The position numbers and the translations under genes are program-made. This document shows positions 36,774 to 46,200 of a stretch of DNA of 64,000 nt, one piece after another. Position 1 is the stretch's first letter; each line of letters opens with the position of its first letter. The notes under the pieces are model-generated. The model ran no database searches. It saw only the letters and a list, made by a program, of their open reading frames with translations, and had not been told where the DNA came from. Source of the DNA: Burkholderia contaminans (GTDB taxonomy: Bacteria > Pseudomonadota > Gammaproteobacteria > Burkholderiales > Burkholderiaceae); NCBI RefSeq assembly GCF_029633825.1, contig NZ_CP090641.1, positions 1,178,001 to 1,242,000 on the forward strand, in the 5' to 3' direction.

Positions 36774-36788
36774 ATGGATTCGATCCAT
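36774..36788. promoter_or_regulatory. Candidate LysR operator of the catabolic operon
   Basis: ATGGAT-TCG-ATCCAT is a perfect 15-bp interrupted palindrome that contains a T-N11-A motif (T36775 to A36787). It lies in the 305-base region 36580-36884 between the divergent operon and LysR starts, about 96 bases before the LysR gene. No other clear element is seen in that region. Confidence 0.45.
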
Positions 36789-36884
36789 TGCCGCTATCGA
36801 CGGCATCAATACTTTCAGGTTAAACCCTGATATCGCATACGGCGCGGCCACGCGGTAGCGAAGAGGAGAACGGAGACAGCGCGC

Positions 36885-37811
36885 ATGCGGTTCAACAAGC
36901 TCGACCTCAACTTGCTCGTGGCGCTCGACGCGCTCCTGAGCGAACAGAACATCAGCCGTGCGGCCGAAAAGATCCACCTGAGCCAGTCGGCGATGAGCAA
37001 CGCGCTTTCGCGGTTACGCGAATACTTCAACGACGAACTGCTCGTGCAGGTCGGTCGCAAGATGGAGCCGACGCCGCGCGCCGATGCGCTCAAAGACGCC
37101 GTGCGCGACATCCTTGTGCGCGTCGACGCGACGGTGGCGGCTCAGCCCGAATTCGTGCCGGCGCACGCGAACCGGCTGTTCCGCCTGTTCGTTTCGGACT
37201 ACACGATGACGACGCTCATGCCGCACCTGTTCGCGCTCGCTTACAAGGCAGCACCCGGCATCCGCTTCGAGCTGCGCCCGCAAATCGCGTATCCCCACCG
37301 CTTGCTGGAACGCGGTGAAGCGGATCTGCTGATCATCCCCAAGGAGTATTGCTCGACCGAGCATCCGGCCGAGGTATTGCTCGAGGAAACCTACTGCTGT
37401 GTGATGTGGAGCGACAGCCCCCTCGCGCAAGGCGAGATGACGAACGAGCGCTACATGGCGGCCGGGCACGTCGTCGTGCAGGTCGGCGACGCACAGGCGG
37501 CGATCGAAGACTGGTTCATGCAGCGGCTCGGCGTTGTGAGGCGGGTCGAGGCGAGCACGTACAGCTTCGTGTCGCCGGCGCACCTGCTGGCCGGCACGAA
37601 CCGGATCGCCACCATGCACCGGCGGCTCGCCGAAGAAGCCGCGCGCAGCCTGCCGATCGTGCTGCGCGAGGTACCGGTGCCGGTCCCGACGATGGAGCAG
37701 GCGATGCAATGGCACAAGCACCGAACCTCGGACCCCGGGCTCACCTGGTTGCGCGGGCTGCTGAAAGAGGCTGTCGCGAAGATGGACGAAGGGCGCCATG
37801 ACGCTCGCTGA
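36885..37811 (+). CDS. LysR-family regulator, NodD/LinR-like
   Basis: 308 residues: winged HTH (RAAEKIHLSQSAMSNALSRL, about 25-44) and an effector-binding domain with the NodD/LinR-type opening LDLNLLVALDALLSEQNISR. These regulators commonly activate divergently transcribed aromatic catabolism genes in response to a pathway substrate. It faces the ten-gene operon across a palindromic T-N11-A site. ATG 36885 is preceded by GGAGACAG. Confidence 0.9.
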   Translation: MRFNKLDLNLLVALDALLSEQNISRAAEKIHLSQSAMSNALSRLREYFNDELLVQVGRKMEPTPRADALKDAVRDILVRVDATVAAQPEFVPAHANRLFRLFVSDYTMTTLMPHLFALAYKAAPGIRFELRPQIAYPHRLLERGEADLLIIPKEYCSTEHPAEVLLEETYCCVMWSDSPLAQGEMTNERYMAAGHVVVQVGDAQAAIEDWFMQRLGVVRRVEASTYSFVSPAHLLAGTNRIATMHRRLAEEAARSLPIVLREVPVPVPTMEQAMQWHKHRTSDPGLTWLRGLLKEAVAKMDEGRHDAR

Positions 37812-38115
37812 GCCGGCTCACGCCGGCCTGGCTTCGGCGAGAACGAAGGGATCCCCGTGATTGGCCGCGTATCGACGCGGCGCAGATGCCTGCAACCGCC
37901 CTTGTTCACGCTCGACAGCGGTTGGCGTACGGAAGTGATGCTGGCTGCGTCCACCGAGAGATAGGGCACGACAACCACTACCGCATGGGAGCCGTCTCGC
38001 TCGCCTTGGATGCCGATCCGCTCTGCCTTAGCGACAAACGACACCGGCGTGCCCATGGCCGCTCGAAAATACGCGTTTACGGAAGCTATGCAAAAATCTT
38101 TCGACCCGTAAACGT
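37812..38115. other. Intergenic stretch without recognised feature
   Basis: 304 bases between the LysR gene and the ferritin-like gene, both rightward. No hairpin with T-tract and no convincing small frame is visible; the promoter of the next gene probably lies near its 3' end, which is locally more AT-rich (38080-38110). Confidence 0.45.
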
Positions 38116-39030
38116 ATGACCAAAGCCATGAGTGACACGCTGCAGGAACAGCATGCAGCGGCAGATCATGCAATGCGCAACTGGACCTTCGAGAGGCAAG
38201 GTCCGGTCCGGATCGGTTCCGATGCGCACATGCAGATGTTCTGCCGCATGCTGCTCGACACACACAATCCGTACAAGCCGGCAGTAATCGACTGGCCGGC
38301 GCTCACGCCCGCCGAGCTCAAACGGCTCACGTCGCTGCCGATCTGGGACATCGCGGTGCAGACCGAAGGCCGCGCATCGATCCGCGTGGCCACCTATGCG
38401 GCGACGATCGGCGATCCGCTGCTGCGCCGCGCACTCGAGATGGACGGCGGCGAGGAAGGGCGCCACAAGGTCGTGCTGTCGAAGCTCGTCGAGGCATACG
38501 GCATCCGGCTCGCCCCCGAGCCGGCCTACCCGGCGCCGAAAGATCCCGAGTGGTGGTGGATCGTCACGGGCTTCAGCGAATGCATCGACAGCTTCTTCGC
38601 GTTCGGCCTGTTCCGTTCCGCGCAGCGCTCCGGCTATTTCCCGCCCGAACTCGTCGACACCTTCGAGCCCGTGATCCAGGAAGAAGGCCGCCATATCCTG
38701 TTCTTCGTGAACTGGTACGCGTGGTACTGGCGTTCGCTCCCGTGGTGGCGCCGGCCGTGGTTCTTCGCGCGGGTCGCGGCCGTGTGGGTGCATTTGATCC
38801 GGGAGCGCATCGGCATCGCGCGCGGCATCGATTCCGACGGCGTCGCGCGTGACGCGAACTTCCCGGCGACCGGCACCGCCGATATCGGCGATGCGCTCAA
38901 CCCGCGCGAGCTGATCGAACTGTGTCTCGCCGAGAACGACCGGCGGATGGCCGGCTACGACAAGCGCCTGCTGCGCCCGATGTTTGTGCCGCGCATGGCG
39001 CGGCTTGCGCTGCGGTTTCTCAAGAAGTAA
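38116..39030 (+). CDS. Ferritin-like di-iron protein
   Basis: 304 residues, mostly helical. Two EExxRH-type motifs, EEGRH at 113-117 and EEGRH at 189-193, together with E84 and E155 on intervening helices, give the E...ExxH...E...ExxH set of a carboxylate-bridged di-iron four-helix bundle. This suggests an oxygenase, desaturase-like enzyme or oxidase rather than iron storage. Two hydrophobic, Trp-rich segments (about 145-165 and 196-218) could touch the membrane. A start at 38128 is equally possible. No partner gene is obvious. Confidence 0.75.
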   Translation: MTKAMSDTLQEQHAAADHAMRNWTFERQGPVRIGSDAHMQMFCRMLLDTHNPYKPAVIDWPALTPAELKRLTSLPIWDIAVQTEGRASIRVATYAATIGDPLLRRALEMDGGEEGRHKVVLSKLVEAYGIRLAPEPAYPAPKDPEWWWIVTGFSECIDSFFAFGLFRSAQRSGYFPPELVDTFEPVIQEEGRHILFFVNWYAWYWRSLPWWRRPWFFARVAAVWVHLIRERIGIARGIDSDGVARDANFPATGTADIGDALNPRELIELCLAENDRRMAGYDKRLLRPMFVPRMARLALRFLKK

Positions 39031-40258
39031 AGGCCACCGCGCCGGGCGGAAGTCCGGTTGGCCCGGTTGTCCGGTCGGGCAACCGGGCAACGCCTTCGTC
39101 GACGCTCAAAACCTCGGGCCGCCGAATTCAACCGGGATCCGGGCGTCGGCAACGGCATCGCCAGCATCCGGCCGTGCAGCAAGCGATACGCGACGATCGA
39201 CGCATCCGTCCCGTTCGGTGGCCCGCGCCCGGGTCGCGTTCGAACTTCGCTGCGCGGTCGTTGCACTTCCATGGCGAGCCGCGTTACTGGGCTACCCCGT
39301 CCGCCGTCCGCTCGAGGCCGCCCCATCGCATCCGGTGTGGAACCTTGCCGACTGCAGAGCCCTGCCGGATGTGGCGCGCCGGACACACTCACTCCCGCCC
39401 TTTTTTCTTCGGCGCTTGGGCGCACGCGGACAAATTGTCACACCCAGGATTTGACGATTCGGGGACATGGCCGACGGCACCGGACAGCCTCTTTAACAAC
39501 CTGTCGCCGCCAGACGCACCATCGACGCAGATCACGCCTGCCTGACGGATTTGCCCCGTCGCTGAACCCCATTCGATTGTCACAGTCGCGGAAATAGTCA
39601 ATAGGACAAATTCGAAAGGTGAATGCTGACGATCCGATCCACCGCGTTGTAGCACTTTTTTACAAATTCGACGCACCGACCGGCCCGAAACGCCCGTCAC
39701 TCGGGCTATCGCAGCGGACCGGACGCGCAAATCAGCACAGCCCGACGTTCGACATTTCAAATTAAATTGATTTAAAGATAATCCGAAAAATCAATTAAAA
39801 GCCAACAAATAAATATTCAATTAACAAGTTAACAAGATGGGGGTCGCATTATCCAACCTAACACCAAGAAACATTACAATCTCGAAACTTCCACCCACTC
39901 CGCAAACGTTTGCTATTTCATTTGTCTTACAATTCGGCGATTCTGTTGTGTTACCCACCGCACAAAACAAACATAACACCATGATTTTTATACGAAAAAT
40001 CATGAAAGGCGCCGCAGTTCAAAACCATTCACTAAACATTCTTACGTCTTACAAATACATTCTGAGTCAATGCATCAAAACACGACCCATTAACCATCCT
40101 TTAACTTTCCAAACGCTCTATTTATCACTTTTTATCAATCTGAAAAATCCGCCTCCAATAAACTCCGCCCATCAATTTTGAGATTCGCGCGAGCGCACGG
40201 AGTATTCCTCTAACAAAAGAGACCGGTGTGTGGCGTGCATATTTGGAGGTAGCTGGAC
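39031..40258. other. Long non-coding leader with an AT-rich island before the autotransporter gene
   Basis: 1.2 kb without a convincing gene. From about 39031 to 39750 base composition is normal; from about 39750 to 40190 it becomes strongly AT-rich, unlike anything else in the left two thirds of the window. The AT-rich part contains a direct repeat (TTAACAAG twice near 39823-39836) and a perfect 10-bp inverted repeat at 39980-40004. It probably holds the adhesin promoter and binding sites for an H-NS-type silencer; no clear promoter hexamers could be chosen. Confidence 0.6.
39980..40004. promoter_or_regulatory. Perfect inverted repeat in the autotransporter leader
   Basis: CATGATTTTT-ATACG-AAAAATCATG: 10-bp arms around a 5-base centre, 255 bases before the autotransporter start. 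It could be an operator or an mRNA hairpin. It is not a normal terminator because the arm itself, not a tail, holds the T-run. Confidence 0.5.
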
Positions 40259-43200
40259 ATGAACCGCACATACCGCTCGATCTGGAACGAATCCCTCGGC
40301 GCGTGGGTTGCTGCATCGGAACACGACTCGGCACGGGGCAAGCCAAACAAGTCGGCCGTCGTGAAGGCCGTCGCGGCCGCGATCATGGTCGCCGGGGCGG
40401 CCGGCGGCAACGTCGCCTACGCGCAGTGCTCGACATCCGGCTATAGCGCCGGGGGCGGCAATTCGACCAGCTCGACGTCGATCGCCATCGGCTCCGGCTC
40501 CTTCGGCTCGTGCGTGCCGGGCCAAAGCCCGACCGCCTCCGCCGGCGGCGCGATTGCTATCGGCGCGAACTCACCGACCAACACGGTCGCCAGCGGGTCC
40601 AACTCGACGGCATTCGGTACGGGGTCATCGGCCACCAACACCGCATCGTCCGCATTCGGCCAAGGTACGTCGGCAACCGGTCAGTTCGCCACCGCCGTCG
40701 GCAGCGGCACGAAGGCAACCGGCAACTACGCCACCGCGATGGGTAGCACCAGCGCGGTCAACGGCATCCAGACACTCGCGTCCGGCGCCGGCTCGACGGC
40801 GATCGGCAGCAACTCCACCGCTGGCGCGCAGGCGACCGCACAGGATTCGATCTCGATCGGCGGCCAATCGTCGGTCACCTCGAGCGCAACGTCCGGCATC
40901 GCGATCGGCCGCGGTGCGACGACGAACGGCGCATACGGCATCGCTCAGGGCGATGGCGTCGTTTCCGGTGCAACCGGCCAGAACGTCGCCATCGGCTCGT
41001 CGGGCACGACCGCCGACAGCGGTTCCGCGACGGGCGGCGCCGTGGCGATCGGTCGTTCGCAGACGGCCAGCGGCGACGGCGCGGTCGCGCTCGGCACCAG
41101 CAACTCGGCAAGCGGCACGGGCGCGGTCACGCTCGGCAGCGGCAACTCGGCAAACGGCACCGGCGCGGTTGCATTGGGCAGCGCCAACAGCGTGACGGGG
41201 GCGGGTTCGGTCGGTATCGGCAGCAGCGCCAAGTCGACTTACGCGGGCTCGACCGCGATCGGCGCTTCGTCGTATGCGGGCGGCGCTTCGGCACCGGCTT
41301 CCGCTTACGGCAACGGCAGCTCCGCGACGGCGAACTATGCGACCGCGATCGGTGTCAATGCCAGCGCAGCTGGCGGCGGCAGCGTGGCGCTTGGCGTGGC
41401 CACCGCAAGTGCGCTCCAGAGCGTGGCGATCGGCCAGCAATCCACGGCTTCCCAGGCCGGAAACATTTCGATCGGTTCGTTTGCGACGGCCAGCGGCAAC
41501 GGCAATGCGGTCGCGATGGGTTACCAGTCGACGGCTTCGGCCGGCAACGCGATGGCGCTCGGCTACCTGTCGACGGCCAACGTGGCCAATTCCGTTGCCC
41601 TTGGCAACAACTCGGCAACGATTGGTGCGGCGAACACGGCGACCGGCGGCACCGGTTCGGTCAGCTCCGCCACGATCGGCAGCCAGACGTTCGGCAACTT
41701 TGCCGGCGCAAGCGCTGCCAACGGCGTCGTCAGCGTCGGTACGGCGGGCAACGAGCGCCGCATCCAGAACGTGGCCGCTGGTCTCGTCACGTCGACCAGC
41801 ACCGATGCGATCAACGGCAGCCAGCTCTACTCGGTAGCAAGCACGACGACGTCGAGCATCACGAGCCTGTCGACGTCGGCTTCGACCGGTTTGTCGTCGG
41901 CGAATAGCTCGATCACTTCGCTGTCGACTTCCACGTCGACGGGTCTGTCGTCGGCTACCAGCTCGATCGGTTCGTTGTCGACCGGCCTCTCGTCGACCAA
42001 TAGCTCGGTCACGTCGCTGTCGACTTCCACGTCGACGGGTCTGTCGTCGGCTACCAGCTCGGTCGGCTCGCTGTCGACTGGCCTCTCGTCGACCAATAGC
42101 TCGGTCACTTCGCTGTCGACTTCCACGTCGACGGGTCTGTCGTCGGCTACCAGCTCGATCGGTTCGTTGTCGACTGGCCTCTCGTCGACCAATAGCTCGG
42201 TCACTTCGCTGTCGACTTCCACGTCGACGGGTTTGTCGTCGGCTACCAGCTCGATCGGTTCGTTGTCGACCGGCCTCTCGTCGACCAATAGCTCGGTCAC
42301 TTCGCTGTCGACTTCCACGTCGACGGGTCTGTCGTCGGCCACCAGCTCGATCGGCTCGCTGTCGACTGGCCTCTCGTCGACCAATAGCTCGGTCACTTCG
42401 CTGTCGACTTCCACGTCGACGGGTTTGTCGTCGGCTACCAGCTCGATCGGTTCGTTGTCGACGGGTCTTTCGTCGACCAATAGCTCGGTCACCTCGCTGT
42501 CGACTTCCACGTCGACCGGTCTGTCGTCGGCCACCAGCTCGATCGGCTCGTTGTCGACGGGCCTTTCGTCGACCAATAGCTCGGTCACCTCGCTGTCGAC
42601 TTCCACGTCGACGGGTCTGTCGTCGGCTACCAGCTCGATTGGCTCGTTGTCGACCGGCCTGAGCTCGACCAACAGCTCGGTCACGTCGCTGTCGACCTCC
42701 ACCTCGACGGGTCTGTCGTCGGCTACCAGCTCGATTGGCTCGCTGTCGACCGGCCTCAGCTCAACCAACAGCTCGGTCACTTCGCTGTCGACTTCCACGT
42801 CGACGGGTTTGTCGTCGGCTACCAGCTCGATTGGTTCGTTGTCGACCGGCCTGAGCTCGACCAACAGCTCGGTCACGTCGCTGTCGACCTCCACGTCGAC
42901 CGGCCTGAGCACGATCACGACCAAGACGAACAACCTGGGCACCAGCACGGCGGCGGCACTCGGCGGCGGGTCCACGTACGACCCGACGACCGGGACGGTT
43001 TCCGCGCCGGCGTACACGACCTATAACGCGAACGGCACGACGTCGACCGCCAACAGCGTCGGCTCGGCGATCAACAACATCAACAGCCAGGGCATCAAGT
43101 ACTTCCACGCGAACTCGACAGGCGCCGACAGCACCGCGACCGGCACCGACGCTGTCGCCATCGGCACCGGCGCCGTCGCCGGCACGAACAACTCCGTCGC

Positions 43201-46200
43201 ACTCGGCGCCAACTCGGCGACGGCCGCGGCCAACCCCACGAGCAGCGCAACCGTCAACGGCGTTACGTTCAGCGGATTTGCCGGCGCCACGCCGGTCGGC
43301 ACCGTCAGCGTCGGCGACCTCAACAAAGAACGGCAGATCACCAACGTCGCCGCCGGTCGGGTGACCGGGACCAGTACCGACGCGATCAACGGTAGCCAGC
43401 TCTATTCGGTCGCCCAAGCGGTTGGTAGCGCGACCAGCGCCATTTCATCGCTGTCGACTTCGACCTCGACGGGTCTGTCATCGGCCAACAGCTCGATCGG
43501 CTCGCTCTCGACCGGCCTCTCGTCGACCAATAGCTCCGTCACGTCGCTGTCGACCTCGACCTCGACGGGTCTGTCGTCGGCTACCAGCTCGATCACCTCG
43601 CTGTCCACGTCGACCTCGACGGGCCTGTCGTCGGCTACCAGCTCGATCGGCTCGTTGTCGACGGGCCTTTCGTCGACCAATAGCTCCGTCACTTCGCTGT
43701 CGACCTCGACCTCGACGGGTCTGTCGTCGGCCAACAGCTCGATCACCTCGCTGTCCACGTCGACCTCGACTGGCCTGTCGTCGGCTACCAGCTCGATCGG
43801 CTCGTTGTCGACGGGCCTTTCGTCGACCAATAGCTCGGTCACCTCGCTGTCGACCTCGACCTCGACGGGTCTGTCGTCGGCTACCAGCTCGATCACGTCG
43901 CTGTCCACGTCGACCTCGACGGGTCTGTCGTCGGCCAACAGCTCGATCACGTCGCTCTCGACCGGTCTCTCGTCGACCAATAGCTCGGTCACTTCGCTGT
44001 CGACCTCGACTTCGACGGGCCTGTCGTCGGCTAACAGCTCGATCACCTCGCTGTCCACGTCGACCTCGACGGGTCTCTCGTCGGCTAACAGCTCGATCAC
44101 GTCGCTCTCGACTTCGACTTCGACCGGCCTCTCGTCGGCTACCAGCTCGATTGGCTCGTTGTCGACCGGCCTTTCGTCGACCAATAGCTCGGTCACTTCG
44201 CTGTCGACCTCGACCTCGACCGGCCTGTCCTCGGCGAATAGCTCGATCACCTCGCTGTCGACGTCGACTTCGACGGGTCTCTCGTCGGCTAACAGCTCGA
44301 TCACGTCGTTGTCCACCTCGACTTCGACGGGCCTGTCGTCGGCTAACAGCTCGATCACCTCGCTGTCCACGTCGACCTCGACGGGTCTCTCGTCGGCTAA
44401 CAGCTCGATCACGTCGCTCTCGACTTCGACTTCGACCGGCCTCTCGTCGGCTACCAGCTCGATTGGCTCGTTGTCGACCGGCCTTTCGTCGACCAATAGC
44501 TCGGTCACTTCGCTGTCGACCTCGACCTCGACCGGCCTGTCCTCGGCGAATAGCTCGATCACCTCGCTGTCGACGTCGACTTCGACGGGTCTCTCGTCGG
44601 CTAACAGCTCGATCACGTCGCTGTCCACCTCGACTTCGACGGGCCTGTCGTCGGCCAACAGCTCGATCGGCTCGCTCTCGACCGGTCTCTCGTCGACCAA
44701 TAGCTCGGTCACCTCGCTGTCGACCTCCACGTCGACGGGTCTGTCGTCGGCCAACAGCTCGATCACGTCGCTGTCCACCTCGACTTCGACGGGCCTGTCG
44801 TCAGCCAACAGCTCGATCGGCTCGCTCTCGACCGGTCTCTCGTCGACCAATAGCTCGGTCACCTCGCTGTCCACCTCGACTTCGACGGGTCTGTCGTCGG
44901 CCAACAGCTCGATCACGTCGTTGTCGACCTCGACCTCGACCGGCCTGTCGTCCGCTAACAGCTCGATCACCTCGCTGTCCACCTCGACTTCGACGGGCCT
45001 GTCGTCGGCCAATAGCTCGATCACGTCGTTGTCGACTTCCACGTCGACCGGCCTCTCGTCGGCTACCAGCTCAATCGGTTCGCTGTCCACGGGCCTCAGC
45101 TCGACGGATAGTTCGGTGACATCGCTGTCGACTTCCACGTCGACCGGCCTCTCGTCGGCGACCAGCTCGATCGGTTCGTTGTCCACGGGTCTCAGCTCGA
45201 CGAATAGTTCGGTGACGTCGCTGTCGACCTCGACCTCGACGGGCCTCTCGTCGGCTACCAGCTCGATCGGTTCGCTGTCCACGGGCCTCAGCTCGACGGA
45301 TAGTTCGGTGACGTCGTTGTCGACTTCCACGTCGACCGGCCTCTCGTCGGCTACCAGCTCGATCGGTTCGCTGTCCACGGGCCTCAGCTCGACGAATAGT
45401 TCGGTGACTTCGCTGTCGACCTCGACCTCGACGGGTCTCTCGTCGGCAAACAGCTCGATCACGTCGCTGTCCACGTCGACCTCGACGGGCCTGTCGTCGG
45501 CTAACAGCTCGATCGGCTCGCTCTCGACCGGTCTCTCGTCGACCAATAGCTCGGTCACGTCGCTGTCGACCTCGACCTCAACGGGGCTGTCGTCGGCCAA
45601 CAGCTCGATCACCTCGTTGTCGACCTCGACCTCGACGGGCCTGTCTTCGGCCAACAGCTCGATCACGTCGCTGTCCACGTCGACCTCGACGGGCCTGTCG
45701 TCGGCCAACAGCTCGATCACGTCGCTGTCCACGTCGACCTCGACGGGTCTGTCGTCGGCCAACAGCTCGATCACGTCGCTGTCGACCTCGACGTCGACGG
45801 GCCTGTCTTCGGCTAACAGCTCGATCACCTCGCTGTCGACTTCGACCTCGACGGGCCTGTCTTCGGCCAACAGCTCGATCACGTCGCTGTCCACGTCGAC
45901 CTCGACGGGGCTGTCCTCAGCTAACAGCTCGATCACGTCGCTCTCGACTTCGACCTCGACGGGCCTGTCGTCGGCCAACAGCTCGATCACCTCGCTCTCG
46001 ACGTCGACCTCGACGGGCCTGTCGTCGGCCAACAGCTCGATCACGTCGCTGTCGACTTCCACGTCGACCGGCTTGTCGTCTGCCAACAGCTCGATCGGTT
46101 CGCTGTCCACGGGCCTCAGCTCGACGGATAGTTCGGTGACGTCGCTGTCGACCTCGACCTCGACCGGCCTCTCGTCTGCCAACAGCTCGATCGGTTCGCT

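Noticed and set aside
39389..39760. Minus-strand open frame with a helix-turn-helix-like SVRRICKKVL segment upstream of the adhesin
   Set aside because: No ribosome site, no stable composition over its length, and no family resemblance; likely chance.
43422..45119. A plus-strand open frame with Arg/Ser/Pro repeats inside the adhesin
   Set aside because: Another frame of the same repeat array; the composition is highly unnatural.
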